In this document: piece after piece, positions 1-9,230 of the stretch
Position numbering within the stretch: the first letter of the stretch is position 1
Layout of the letters: the number at the start of each line of letters is the position of its first letter
Source of the DNA: CAVSNH01 sp963729275
GTDB lineage: Bacteria > Actinomycetota > Acidimicrobiia > Acidimicrobiales > RAAP-2
Direction: 5' to 3'
Assembly: GCA_963729275.1 (NCBI GenBank)
Contig: CAVSNH010000004.1
Coordinates: 124,001-188,000, forward strand
DNA length: 64,000 nucleotides
Position numbers and translations under genes: made by a program
Notes under the pieces: generated by a model
Told to the model about the DNA's origin: nothing
Databases searched by the model: none
What the model saw: only the letters and a program-made list of their open reading frames with translations

Positions 1-425
1 AGGGAGGGATCTCCGCTGTCCAAGGGTTCTCCATTCCTATCGACACTGCACTCAGCATTGCAACCGAGATCACGGCCGGTCACGCCACCTCGGGCGTGCA
101 CATTGGCGCCACGGCGTTTCTCGGCGTCTCGGTGGTCTCGGCGGCGAGCAGCGGCTTCGGGGGATTCGGACGGCCCGTTCCACGACCGACATCGTCTGGC
201 GCCGTTATCCAGTCAGTCGTCTCGGGCGGGCCGGCGGCGAAGGCTGGGCTCGCTGGAGGGGACACGATCACCTCGGTCGGCGGTCACTCGGTAACCTCAG
301 CCAACTCGCTGACGACAGCAATCCTGAGCGAGAACCCCGATGGCGTGGTATCGGTCGTCTATCTCGGACCTTCCGGTGTGAAGCACACGGTATCTGTGCA
401 CCTCGAATCGGGACCGCCTCAGTAG
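1..425 (+). CDS. C-terminal end of HtrA/DegP-type serine protease with PDZ domain (partial)
   Basis: The gene is open at the left edge and is read in the frame beginning at base 3. The first residues, GGISAVQGFSIPID, match the end of a trypsin-like HtrA protease domain, where a GFAIP-type strand precedes the linker. A PDZ domain follows, with a carboxylate-binding GV-type loop, the stretch GGPAAKAGL and then GGDTITSVGG, typical of HtrA PDZ domains. The catalytic triad lies outside the window. Proteins of this family are membrane-anchored or secreted quality-control proteases. I am confident of the family but not of the subtype. Confidence 0.85.
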   Translation, partial: GGISAVQGFSIPIDTALSIATEITAGHATSGVHIGATAFLGVSVVSAASSGFGGFGRPVPRPTSSGAVIQSVVSGGPAAKAGLAGGDTITSVGGHSVTSANSLTTAILSENPDGVVSVVYLGPSGVKHTVSVHLESGPPQ

Positions 426-553
426 GCGGGCATTCCGGGCTCGGGGGTCGCGCCGTTGACAGTTGCACGATATCTTCGACAGTTCGACGTTGTGCGATCA
501 ATAGACTGAGCTCAGGCGCAACCAGCTAAGTCTGCGCGATGGGAGCGACCTTG

Positions 554-1651
554 ATGGCGCGGCGCGGAAGACGACACACGGACACGCAGCAGCGGAGGCC
601 GGCCTGGGGTATCCGGGCTTCCGTTCTCGCTCTCTTCGGTTCTTCCCTGGTCGCAGGTCCGCTCGTTGCCAGCGCGCCCGATGCTTCAGCAACTTCGCTT
701 CCAACGACCGTCGAAGCGTGGATCTACCCCGGGACCGCCGGCCAGCCCACCTGCGACGTGCCATCTGAGCTCTCGGCGCTCGACTCCGATCCCGTGGCGC
801 TCCTCAAGCCCCAGTACTTGACGGTGAGGGGCGGAAAGGTCCGCGTCGACACCGCGGCCGAATATCCGTGCAACGGCTTCAGCCCGGCCAACCTGGCTGA
901 GGTCCGAGCGGCTGCCCAACAGGTCTACGTGACGGTCTCGGCCGGTTCGGGCGCGACCAAGTCCGTTCTCGCCAACACCTCGAAGGAGTCGGCGGCCCTC
1001 GGGACCATCGAGTCGTTCGTCGCCTCGAACGGGCTCAATGGCGTCGACCTCGACTTCGAGCCGAACGACTGGACCACGGCGATGTGGTCGGCGTACATGG
1101 GCTTCGTGGGCGACCTGGTCGGCGCGCTGAGCCCCGAGGGGGCAGGCGTCGAAGTCGACCTCGAGCCGTTCACCACGACCCCTTGGGACGCGGAGCGCTA
1201 CGGAAACATCGCCTCAGCCGGCGCGCACCTGGTCGTCATGGCCTACGACCATGAGTACGCCATCGCGTGCGCGCCCATCACTCCCTTCACCTGGCTCCAA
1301 CAAGTGGTGGCCTACGCCCAGAGCCAGGTCCCAGCTTCCGATCTCACCGTCGGTCTTCCGTCCTACGGCTACACGACGACGACCTGTGGCAGGGTCAAGC
1401 ACGTCACGTCGAACGTCGCCTATGTCACCATGCAGAACGAGCCCGGCTTCCCGACCACCCCGGCGGCCGCGGAGAGCCTGCGCGACCCGAGCTCCGGAGA
1501 GATCCGTTGGGAGTCGGACGGGGTGTTCTACGACTACGTCGATGCCACTGCGCTCAACGCCAAGCTCGAAACCGTGGAGATCATGGGCGTGACCGATGTG
1601 TCAGTGTGGAGCCTGGGTGGCGAGCCCTGGTTCACCGGGAACCCGAGTTGA
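554..1651 (+). CDS. Secreted glycoside hydrolase family 18 protein
   Basis: The sequence around residue 165 (GVDLDFEP) fits the GH18 active-site pattern DxxDxDxE, whose final Glu is the catalytic acid. The N-terminus is basic, followed by a hydrophobic stretch and an alanine-rich region, which reads as a signal peptide ending near VASAPDASA. The downstream text VVMAYDHEYA and the late Trp-containing stretch SVWSLGGEPW also fit a GH18 TIM barrel. An upstream ATG at 539 is in frame, but the ATG at 554 has a better ribosome site (GGGAG about 8 bases before it). The substrate (chitin, peptidoglycan or another beta-linked glycan) cannot be told from the sequence. Confidence 0.8.
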   Translation: MARRGRRHTDTQQRRPAWGIRASVLALFGSSLVAGPLVASAPDASATSLPTTVEAWIYPGTAGQPTCDVPSELSALDSDPVALLKPQYLTVRGGKVRVDTAAEYPCNGFSPANLAEVRAAAQQVYVTVSAGSGATKSVLANTSKESAALGTIESFVASNGLNGVDLDFEPNDWTTAMWSAYMGFVGDLVGALSPEGAGVEVDLEPFTTTPWDAERYGNIASAGAHLVVMAYDHEYAIACAPITPFTWLQQVVAYAQSQVPASDLTVGLPSYGYTTTTCGRVKHVTSNVAYVTMQNEPGFPTTPAAAESLRDPSSGEIRWESDGVFYDYVDATALNAKLETVEIMGVTDVSVWSLGGEPWFTGNPS

Positions 1652-2076
1652 GGCCTCCGCGGCCCAGCCAGTAAAGCGCACCTGTCTGCCTGTTCCATCT
1701 CCAAGCCATTGTGATTGGGACCAACGGGCCACGTGAGGGAAGTCCGGCCGCGTCGTTCACGCCCGTGAGATATCCCACAAGTAATGCGATGACGGGCTGA
1801 CCAACAATGGCCAGCGCCAGCCTGACCGCGGCACCCGGCCTAACTCCAGAGCCGCGTTCGGCTGGCAGACACCAGCTCAGAGGACCAATGTTGGCCGCTG
1901 CCGCGTCCCATGCAGCCGGCAGCTTCCCGAGCTGATTTCGCATCTCACCCCGGTTCGAATAACGACAACTCAGCGGCTCTGTCCCGGTCTTCGAATGTGA
2001 GTGGTGCACCCTTCGGTAATGACGACGGACCGGAAGCCAAGCTCCCGGTCCGTCCGTCCACAGAGATCCAGCGGCG
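1652..2076. other. Convergent intergenic region, no gene supported
   Basis: This stretch separates two convergent genes. Short open frames exist on both strands, but none has a ribosome site or recognisable protein character. The only structure I see is the hairpin at 2024-2054, listed separately. Confidence 0.5.
2024..2054. terminator. Perfect 10-bp hairpin between convergent genes
   Basis: GACGGACCGG at 2024-2033 is the exact reverse complement of CCGGTCCGTC at 2045-2054, with an 11-base loop. It lies just past the stop of the minus-strand repeat protein and downstream of the GH18 gene. There is no T tract, which is common for actinobacterial terminators. The structure is seen; the terminator role is inferred. 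Confidence 0.5.
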
Positions 2077-4140
2077 TCAGCCGCCAGGGACAGCCATGCC
2101 CACCACTGGCTTGTTCAGATGGATACTGCCTGTGGAGCCGTAGAAGGGCGCACCGCCCGCCCCTGTCGGGAAGCTGAAGATCCCGCCGTCAGCCGCCACC
2201 AGCCAGTAGCCGCTACCGTCGGGCGTCGCCGCCATGCCCACCGCCGGCTGGTTGAGCGGCTGTCCGCCCATCGAGCCGTAGAAGTTGGCGTCGCCATAAG
2301 CGAAGATGCCGCCGTCGGAGGCGTCGAACCAGTAGCCGCCACCGTTGGCCGTGGGGGTCATGCCCACCACCGGCTTGTTGAGGCGGATGTTTCCGGTCGA
2401 GCCGTAGAAGCCGGCGTCACCAAAGGCGAAGATGCCGCCGTCGGAGGCCACCAGCCAGTAGCCCTTGCCATCTGGCGTCGCGGCCATGCCCACGATCGGC
2501 TTGTTGAGATGCTGCCCACCCATCGAGCCGTAGAACTGGGCGTCACCGTAGGCGAAGATGCCGCCGTCGGAGGCCACCAGCCAGTAGCCGAAGCCGTCGG
2601 GCGTCGACGCCATGCCCACGATGGGTGCGTTGAGGGTCTGGCCTCCGGTTGACCCGAAGAACTGGGCGTCACCGAAGTTGAAGATGCCACCATCCGAGGC
2701 CACCAGCCAGTAGCCGCCGCCGTCGGGCGTCGAGGCCATGCTCACCACCGGCTTGTTGAGCGGCTGGCCGCCCATCGAGCCGTAGAAGGGCGCACCGCCG
2801 GGCGTGGCCGACGGGAAGGCGAAGATCCCACCATCGCTGGCGACGAACCAGTAGCCCTCGATGTAGCTGAAGTGGTCGAGCACGGATTGCGCCGAGGTTC
2901 CCTGTGCGTTCGACACCGTCACATCCACAATTTGGGGATTGGTGCCCTGCGCGGGCGACGTGGCCGTGATCGTCGTCGACGACTGCACCACCACGCTCGA
3001 GGCCGGGGTGCCCCCGAAGTGAACGGTCGAGCCGGACGTGAATTGAGCACCAGTGATCGTCACCTGGGTGCCACCGCTCGGTGGCCCCGTATGCGGGCTC
3101 ACGCCGGTCACGACGGGCGCCCGCGTATACGTGAACTGATCGCCGGGCGGATTGGAATCGGACTCCCCGCTCGATGTGGAGACGAAGACCTCCACCGTGG
3201 TCGGTATGGGACTAGGTGGGGAGACGGCCTCCACGGCGTCGTCGGTCTCACCCACGAAGCTGAGTGCCGGCGTGGAACCGAACCGCACGTTGGTCGGGTT
3301 CGAGAGGTTGGTGCCGTGGATGACAACCGTGGTGCCACCACTGACCGGCCCGGAGTTGGGCAGCACCGCGCCGACGGTCGGAGCCGCCACGCCGATGCTG
3401 GTCGACGCCAGTGGCTGGAACTGGTAGGGCGGTGGCGTGGCTTGGATGCCGGTGAAGTACACCGACGGGTACCAGTCGAGAACGTCCTGTCCGCCGCCAT
3501 GGAGAGTGACGGTGGTCGCCGCCTCGCTCTGGGTCTGGTCGATGAAGCTGCCCGTCCCACCGGTCACGGTAAAGGTCGCCGACCACCCCGGCAACGAGAT
3601 GGTCGCGCCGGCCAAGACACTGTTCCCGCCGGTGCAGACCTGGATGTAGGGAACCGTGGTGTCACCGAGAAACGTGGAGGACGTGCTCGAGCCGGAGCAG
3701 GTCGTTCCGTTGGCGTCGCCGGGACCGCACTCCCTGGCCGTATAGATGCCGTGGCTGCCGTCCGTGGCCGACCACTTGAGGTTGGTGGCCAGCCCCCTGA
3801 GATACGAGGCACCGGTCGGCACCGGGAACATGAACTGAAGGTTCGTGAGGTGGTTGATTTGCTGCCCACCGATGAAGTTCGGAACCACGAACGTGCTGGG
3901 CGCCACCGTCATCGTGTAGGTGCCGCCCGCAGCGACGGTGCTGGGCTGCGAGATGTTCGGAGTGAGTTGGAGCGGCACGTATCCGACGCCGGACATGTCG
4001 CCGGCAAAGTTCTCGGTGACCCCTTGGGCCGACGCGGTTGCCGGAACGGCCGCCTCGGCGCCGACCAACGCGACGGCAACCAATGCGGCCGCGCCGAGCA
4101 TCCCGGCTACCCGAACCACGGAGAATCGGTCTCTTCTCAT
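2077..4140 (-). CDS. Secreted protein with two IPT/TIG domains and six GYW-type propeller repeats
   Basis: The start at 4140 is set by GAGGAG seven bases upstream; the open frame runs further, but its extra N-terminus is low-complexity. A basic segment and hydrophobic run (MLGAAALVAVALVG) ending near ATASAQG form a signal peptide. After a unique region come two IPT/TIG immunoglobulin-like modules (VLPNSGPVSGGTTVVIHG and VSPHTGPPSGGTQVTITG). The last ~260 residues are six repeats of about 42 residues beginning GYWLVASDGGIF and ending KPVVGMA.TPDG, probably blades of a beta-propeller. Such repeats are frequent in Acidimicrobiia surface proteins. The function is unknown; an extracellular binding or structural role is inferred. 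Confidence 0.85.
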   Translation of the reverse strand: MRRDRFSVVRVAGMLGAAALVAVALVGAEAAVPATASAQGVTENFAGDMSGVGYVPLQLTPNISQPSTVAAGGTYTMTVAPSTFVVPNFIGGQQINHLTNLQFMFPVPTGASYLRGLATNLKWSATDGSHGIYTARECGPGDANGTTCSGSSTSSTFLGDTTVPYIQVCTGGNSVLAGATISLPGWSATFTVTGGTGSFIDQTQSEAATTVTLHGGGQDVLDWYPSVYFTGIQATPPPYQFQPLASTSIGVAAPTVGAVLPNSGPVSGGTTVVIHGTNLSNPTNVRFGSTPALSFVGETDDAVEAVSPPSPIPTTVEVFVSTSSGESDSNPPGDQFTYTRAPVVTGVSPHTGPPSGGTQVTITGAQFTSGSTVHFGGTPASSVVVQSSTTITATSPAQGTNPQIVDVTVSNAQGTSAQSVLDHFSYIEGYWFVASDGGIFAFPSATPGGAPFYGSMGGQPLNKPVVSMASTPDGGGYWLVASDGGIFNFGDAQFFGSTGGQTLNAPIVGMASTPDGFGYWLVASDGGIFAYGDAQFYGSMGGQHLNKPIVGMAATPDGKGYWLVASDGGIFAFGDAGFYGSTGNIRLNKPVVGMTPTANGGGYWFDASDGGIFAYGDANFYGSMGGQPLNQPAVGMAATPDGSGYWLVAADGGIFSFPTGAGGAPFYGSTGSIHLNKPVVGMAVPGG
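2080..2856 (-). repeat. Six tandem coding repeats (~126 bp) of the GYW family
   Basis: The four central units are exactly 42 codons and the outer two are 47 and 44. Neighbouring units share long near-identical stretches (for example GYWLVASDGGIF), which suggests recent tandem duplication or homogenisation. The repeats are protein-coding and are not CRISPR repeats. Confidence 0.85.
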
Positions 4141-4737
4141 CAACGGTCTCCTCAACTTCCCAGGCGGCCCGTGGGCCGGCCCCTCTCGTTCCGACCTGTC
4201 CCCACCGGACACGTCGGTTTCCCCAACGTCGCTCGGGCCCACCGCGCCCGACAACACTGCTGTGACGTCGGCCTCGGTGGTTTGGGAGTGTCCGCCGCTG
4301 GCGCCGGCGAACCGATACCTCCATCAGGATCATCCGCACCCAACTGGCCCGGCCCCGCGGCCATGACCCTTGGCCAACGCCCGACACCGGCGGACTTCGT
4401 GCGCCCCTCTGACCTCCCACCTGCCCGTGCCCAAACGGCTCGGACAGCCGAATTTGTTCTGACCTGCAACAACGGACTGTAACAACGGCGTCGGCGATTC
4501 CGCCATGCGCGGAGACCAAGAAAGGCGGACATTGCCGCTCTCTGCGAGCCAACCGATTCGGAGAGTGACGTCGATTTCGGTGCACCGACTGCTCGAACCG
4601 CCCCTTCGCCGCCCGCCCGACGGACCCGCCACCTGCCCGGGCTGGCCCGGCAGCGGCTTGACCAGGTCTTTTCATCGCCGCCGCAAAGCACGCCCGCCCC
4701 CACGGTCAAGGTGACCTGGGCCGACGCCGATACCTAG
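4141..4737. other. Divergent promoter region between repeat protein and GGDEF gene
   Basis: No coding frame is convincing. The region holds the ribosome site of the minus-strand gene at its left edge and must carry both promoters. A short tandem repeat is visible, CTGCAACAACGG at 4464-4475 and CTGTAACAACGG at 4477-4488, in register 13 bases apart. It could be a regulator site, but nothing in the sequence identifies the regulator. Confidence 0.4.
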
Positions 4738-6231
4738 ATGGTGAAATTCGACCTCGAGCGGCCCACGGAGCGGCAGCTGCATGAAGGGCTCACATGCGGG
4801 CTCATCGCCGAGTCGATCGTCATCCCCGTCCTCGTCCTCGTGACCTTGCTCGACCACCGGCCGGTGCGCTGGGGCTACATCGCCGCCGCTGGTGCATGCA
4901 TCTTCGTCTCCATCCTCTACCTGGCCATGTTCGCGGCCATCACGCGGGGGAAGGCCGGGCTCCACTCGCAGGCCAACCTCTGGTTCGGGATCGTCTGCAT
5001 GGCGCTGACGGCGCTGGCCTGCATCGAGTTGGCCGCCGCCGGCCGCCTCGGCCTCTACACCCCGGCCATGTTGATCGGCGTCGTATTCGTCTGCGTCATC
5101 GGCGACGTTCGAATGCGGGTGGTTACCGATCTCTACGTCTTGTTCCTCATTGGCTGGATCGGTTGGGAGGAGGGGCTCCGCGGCACCGATCTCGCCACTT
5201 TTCTCATCATCTATGCCTGCACTGTTGCCATCATCACGGTGATCTGTGCCCGGACCGTTGGCTCATTGGCCGGTGACGTCAACGTCCGCCAAGGCATCCA
5301 AGGTTTGACCGACGCGTTCGACGACGTCGAGCTCAGCGCTGACTCCAACACCGACACCATCCGCGAGGTCCTGGGCAAAGGACTGCCGCTCCTGCATACG
5401 CTGATACCGGTCGACCACGCCGCCGCCTTCGTCCGCAACGCCGCCCTCGACCGTTTCGTAATGGTCATGGCCTGGCCGGAAGAGGCGGCCACCGCTTGCG
5501 CCGAGTTGGCCGTCTTGCCGGGATTAGCCGATGCGTTGCGAACCGGCTCGTTCGTCTGCGATGCCCACCATTGCATGATCCCCATCGGGTACTCGGTCGA
5601 CGGCGAGCTGGTCCTGGTTCTGACCCACGAGGGAAGCGAGATGGAAGGTGACCCGCGCATTGCCGAGGCGGCTGAGCTGATTGCCTCTGCATTTCTGCGA
5701 GCCACCAGCCGCGCCAACTTCGTCTACGGCCTCCAGAACGAGAGCCGAACCGATCCCCTTACCGGTCTCGCCAACCGTCGACGGCTCTTCGAGCGGATCG
5801 AGGTCGAGATGGCGCACGCACTCCGGTCCGACACCCCTCTGACCCTGGCCATGATCGACCTCGACCATTTCAAGGACTTCAACGACCGCTTCGGGCACGT
5901 GGCCGGCGACACCGTGTTGCGGACGGTGGCCGCGGTCATGGTGTCCAACGTCCGGGGACAGGACATGGTGGCCCGTTATGGCGGTGAGGAATTCTGCATG
6001 ATCCTCCCCGAGACCGATCTCGTCGGTGCCCACCATCTCCTCGACAGCCTCCGCTGCGGAGGTAGGGACTTGGTGTCGGACTTCGGTGTGACCCTCTCGG
6101 CCGGGTTGACCAGTTGGGACGGCGTAGAGGACACCACATCCCTCATCGAGCGGGCAGACCAGGCGCTCTACCGGGCGAAGGAGATGGGGCGAAACCGGGT
6201 GGTGTCCATTCAGGCCTACACCGAATTCTGA
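4738..6231 (+). CDS. Membrane-bound diguanylate cyclase (GGDEF)
   Basis: The protein makes the second messenger c-di-GMP from two GTP. The N-terminal ~200 residues contain about six hydrophobic helices, followed by a ~120-residue linker of possible GAF type, then a GGDEF domain from about residue 338 (DPLTGLANRRR) to the end. The metal-binding IDLDHFKDFND and the signature GGEEF (residue ~414) are intact. RGQD lies five residues before GGEEF and fits the RxxD inhibitory site, so product inhibition is likely. There is no EAL domain. The signal sensed by the membrane part is unknown. Confidence 0.92.
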   Translation: MVKFDLERPTERQLHEGLTCGLIAESIVIPVLVLVTLLDHRPVRWGYIAAAGACIFVSILYLAMFAAITRGKAGLHSQANLWFGIVCMALTALACIELAAAGRLGLYTPAMLIGVVFVCVIGDVRMRVVTDLYVLFLIGWIGWEEGLRGTDLATFLIIYACTVAIITVICARTVGSLAGDVNVRQGIQGLTDAFDDVELSADSNTDTIREVLGKGLPLLHTLIPVDHAAAFVRNAALDRFVMVMAWPEEAATACAELAVLPGLADALRTGSFVCDAHHCMIPIGYSVDGELVLVLTHEGSEMEGDPRIAEAAELIASAFLRATSRANFVYGLQNESRTDPLTGLANRRRLFERIEVEMAHALRSDTPLTLAMIDLDHFKDFNDRFGHVAGDTVLRTVAAVMVSNVRGQDMVARYGGEEFCMILPETDLVGAHHLLDSLRCGGRDLVSDFGVTLSAGLTSWDGVEDTTSLIERADQALYRAKEMGRNRVVSIQAYTEF

Positions 6232-6303
6232 TCTCCGGACGAGCCACGCTCGTCGACCATCGCCAGATAGACGTAGTCGTCGAGAGCGAACGCGGCCACT
6301 CCG

Positions 6304-7146
6304 TCACGGCCGGTCCTCCGGGGCAGTGAGCGCTGTGGCCGAAGCCGGACTCTCCCGCTCGACCACGAAGTCGGTCTCCCGCCGACCCGAGCCGGAGTCG
6401 CCGATCGGCGGCCACACCCGGATGTAGCTCTCGGTCCCCCACACCTCGGTGAACACGTCGTCTGGCATCGACAGGAAGAAGCTGTCGGGCGGGATCTGAC
6501 TGCGATGGGCGGCCATGGCCTCGTGCTTCCGTGCAATCCAGGGCCGCACGTCGATCTCAGTGGTGATCCGCCAACCCGGCTCGCCCATCGTCGCCAGCTC
6601 TGGCCCGGAGCCCTCGGGCGGGCCGAAGTCGGACTCGGCCTGGAGTGCGACCAGCCGGTCACGGTCCAAGGTGGCGAGGTAGAGGACCGGGGTGTCCGCC
6701 TGCTCGGCCGCCCGCCGACCGACGTCGTGGACCTTCACGTGGTCCGGATGGCCGTAGACACCGTGCTCGTCGTAGATGACGAGCACGTCGGCCCGCTCCT
6801 GGCGTAACCGGGCGGCCAGCAGACCTGCTGCTTCGTCGAGGTCCGCCGCCGCGAAGGAGCCGGAGCGGCGATTGCTGTCCTCGCCGGCCATGCCCGAATC
6901 GAGGAAGCCGAGAGCGACCTGGTGATCGACGCCGAGGATCCGGCATGCCTCCTCGAGCTCCGCTCGACGCCGATCGACGAGCGTCTCTCCGTCGGCCAGC
7001 AGGCCCTCGGGAACCTCTCCGAGCTCGCCCCCCGTGGCCGTCACCAGGACAACACGGTGCCCCCGGTCCGACAGGGCGGCCATGGTGCCACCGGTGGCGA
7101 TGGCTTCGTCGTCCGGATGGGCATGGAAGAAGATCACATTTGCCAT
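6304..7146 (-). CDS. PIG-L/LmbE-family zinc N-deacetylase
   Basis: The N-terminus carries the zinc-binding AHPDDE motif (residues ~9-14) and a later GHPDH motif, both diagnostic of the family that removes acetyl or acyl groups from sugar amides. The family includes MshB and Mca of mycothiol metabolism. The text around the metal site is less MshB-like than expected, and a clearer Mca lies at 16967-17872, so I keep this at family level. It may act on GlcNAc-inositol or on another N-acetyl sugar. The length (280 residues) is normal. Confidence 0.85.
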   Translation of the reverse strand: MANVIFFHAHPDDEAIATGGTMAALSDRGHRVVLVTATGGELGEVPEGLLADGETLVDRRRAELEEACRILGVDHQVALGFLDSGMAGEDSNRRSGSFAAADLDEAAGLLAARLRQERADVLVIYDEHGVYGHPDHVKVHDVGRRAAEQADTPVLYLATLDRDRLVALQAESDFGPPEGSGPELATMGEPGWRITTEIDVRPWIARKHEAMAAHRSQIPPDSFFLSMPDDVFTEVWGTESYIRVWPPIGDSGSGRRETDFVVERESPASATALTAPEDRP

Positions 7147-7201
7147 CGAGTAGGCACCCTATCCGGGCACGGCATTCGACCCGCTGGCGGCCGGCAGTGC
7201 G

Positions 7202-7600
7202 TCACTCGAGTGGGAGTTGGGGAGCCTCGGCCAGGGACGGGAGGTGGGCGCTGGCTCCCCCACCCTTGGCCGACCGACGCGACCCGACAGGGAAGATGCG
7301 CCCGGGTGCAAACGACCGCACGGTGCGGTCCCCGTCCCGACCGCCCACCACCTCGACGGATTCGTGGCCGTTGCGGAGGTTGCGCACGTGGGCCCGGAAC
7401 TGCCAGCTGGCGCCGCGCATGGGCAGGTCCGCCACCCGGACAGGATCACCGGGTCGGAGCCCGTTCCACCGCTCGGAGCGCACGAGGTGGGTGACGCTGG
7501 CCTCGTCGGTGCCGTCAGCCGTCGGCCGCCCTCCTGACGGTCGGCGCCGCGGGCCCTGGTTCCGCCGGGACTCAGACACTCCCGCTCGGGCGTTCCTCAC
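7202..7600 (-). CDS. Small conserved actinobacterial protein of unknown function
   Basis: The core WNGLRPGDPVRV followed by FRAHVRNLRNGHESVEVVGG and RSFAPGRIFPV reads like a real beta-rich domain, and I recall similar small proteins in other actinobacteria. The N-terminal ~35 residues are low-complexity, so the true start may be a later GTG near the LVRSERW segment. The gene begins inside the 3' end of the DedA gene on the same strand (29-base overlap), suggesting translational coupling. No function can be assigned. Confidence 0.6.
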   Translation of the reverse strand: MRNARAGVSESRRNQGPRRRPSGGRPTADGTDEASVTHLVRSERWNGLRPGDPVRVADLPMRGASWQFRAHVRNLRNGHESVEVVGGRDGDRTVRSFAPGRIFPVGSRRSAKGGGASAHLPSLAEAPQLPLE

Positions 7601-8192
7601 GCACCACCCGGACGCGGTGGACGAGCAAGAGGGCCACGGCGATCACCGCCAGCGCTGCCGCCGCGTAGCCGGCGTAGCTGAAGGCATCGAGCACGTGTCG
7701 GTAGGTCGACCCGAGTGAGTAGCCCAGGCTGGTGAGGGCGGTGCACCAGATCGCGCACCCGATGAACGTGAAGGCCACGAACTTGCCGATGGCCATCTCG
7801 CCGAGGCCGGCGGCAAAGGACACGAATGACCGCAGCAGCGGGATGAAGCGACCGAAGAGGACGAAGGGCTCGCCGCGCCGGGCGAACCAAGCCTCGGCGC
7901 GGTCGAGGTCCCGGTGTGTGAGCAGCACGTACTTGCCGACCCGGTCGACGAGCGCCCGCCCTCCGTAGAGGCCGATGAGGTACCCGGCCAGCGAGCCCAA
8001 GAGCTCGGCGGCCACCGCCACCACGATGACCGCCCAGAGGGTCAGATGGTGGGGCTCGTTGGGAACTTGACCGCTGGCCAGGACGCCGCCGTAGATGATG
8101 GCGACCTCGGCGCCAACCGGGAGCCCCATGGAGGAGATGAAGCTCAGCACGAAGACAGCCAGGTAGCCCCAGGTCTCGAGAAAGTGCTCCAT
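7572..8192 (-). CDS. DedA-family membrane protein
   Basis: This is an integral membrane protein of the DedA/VTT superfamily, members of which act as lipid scramblases or carriers in envelope maintenance. The motif FGRFIPLLRSFVSFAAG is the family signature, and GLPVGAEVAIIYGG lies near the N-terminus. About five hydrophobic segments are visible. I choose the ATG at 8192 (MEHFLETWGY); a GTG at 8228 is in frame but adds only a weak leader. The next small gene overlaps its 3' end. Confidence 0.88.
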   Translation of the reverse strand: MEHFLETWGYLAVFVLSFISSMGLPVGAEVAIIYGGVLASGQVPNEPHHLTLWAVIVVAVAAELLGSLAGYLIGLYGGRALVDRVGKYVLLTHRDLDRAEAWFARRGEPFVLFGRFIPLLRSFVSFAAGLGEMAIGKFVAFTFIGCAIWCTALTSLGYSLGSTYRHVLDAFSYAGYAAAALAVIAVALLLVHRVRVVREERPSGSV

Positions 8193-8257
8193 AGCCGCCC
8201 ACTTTCTAGCCGCTGGCTCGGCGGGCACCGACGCATGGTCACTCGGCCGTGTGCGTG

Positions 8258-9229
8258 ATGGCCGTTGTGGAAGGTGCCAGCGACCAGGCCGAGTCTTCGT
8301 CGGCTACCGTGCCGACAGTGGGTCCCGAACGACGGCGCCCCGAGTCACACCTCGACGCGGTGGCGTGGGTGACCACACGTGACGGGGTTCGCATCGCGGC
8401 CTACGACTTCGGTGGGGCGGGCCGCGACCTGATCCTCCTTCATGCCACCGGCTTCTGTGCCGCCGTCCTCGCCCCTCTGGCCGCACAGCTGACCCAGCGT
8501 CACCATTGCTGGGCCATCGACCTTCGCGCCCATGGTCGCTCGGAGCCACCATCGAACGCCGATTTCCATTGGTCGGGCTTCGCCGACGACGTCAGCTCGA
8601 CCATCGAGCAGCTTGGCCTCCAACACCCCTTGGCCTTCGGTCACTCCTGTGGTGGGGCGGCGGTGGTACTGGCCGAGGAAGCCCGACCCGGGACCTTCGC
8701 CGCTCTCTACTGCTTCGAGCCGGTCATCCTCATCGAGGAGCATGCGGGCGTCGGCTTGGCGGAGAACCCGCTCTCCATCGGGGCCCTCCGTCGGCGGGAG
8801 ACCTTCCCGTCGGCCGAGGACGCCTTCCTCAACTTCTCGGTCAAGCCGCACTTCTCGGGGCTGGACCCGGAGGTGCTCCGGCTCTACGTCGAAGAAGCGC
8901 TCTGTGTGATCCCCGAGGCTGACGGCGGCGACGGCCGCGCTGTTCGCCTTCGCTGCCGCCGAGAGGACGAGGCCGCCGTCTACGCCTACGGCGCGTCGCA
9001 CGGGGCGTTCGCTGGGCTGGGGGCTGTGTCGTGCCCCGTGACGCTGGCCTGCGGGGCACGAACCGACACGTTCGGGCCGTCATACCTCGACATCGAGGCC
9101 GACCGTCTCCGTCAGGCTCGCGTCGAGGTGTTGCCCCGACTGGGGCACTTCGGACCACTCGAGGACCCGGTCGCCGTCGGGCAATCGGTCTGCAGAGCCT
9201 TCCCCGAATCCGACACACCCGGGCCGTAG
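8258..9229 (+). CDS. Alpha/beta hydrolase
   Basis: The fold is clear: a strand and oxyanion turn (LILLHATGF), DLRAHGRS, the nucleophile elbow GHSCGG (Ser nucleophile), a late acid in GARTDTFGPS and the catalytic His in LPRLGHFGPLEDP. The substrate is unknown; esterase, lactonase or haloperoxidase-like activities are all possible. A GTG nine bases upstream is an alternative start. The next gene starts two bases after its stop, so the two are likely co-transcribed. Confidence 0.85.
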   Translation: MAVVEGASDQAESSSATVPTVGPERRRPESHLDAVAWVTTRDGVRIAAYDFGGAGRDLILLHATGFCAAVLAPLAAQLTQRHHCWAIDLRAHGRSEPPSNADFHWSGFADDVSSTIEQLGLQHPLAFGHSCGGAAVVLAEEARPGTFAALYCFEPVILIEEHAGVGLAENPLSIGALRRRETFPSAEDAFLNFSVKPHFSGLDPEVLRLYVEEALCVIPEADGGDGRAVRLRCRREDEAAVYAYGASHGAFAGLGAVSCPVTLACGARTDTFGPSYLDIEADRLRQARVEVLPRLGHFGPLEDPVAVGQSVCRAFPESDTPGP

Positions 9230-9230
9230 T

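Noticed and set aside
2080..2856. Regular repeats that could be taken for a CRISPR array
   Set aside because: The units are 126 bases, contiguous, in frame and encode GYW protein repeats; there are no spacers and no cas genes.
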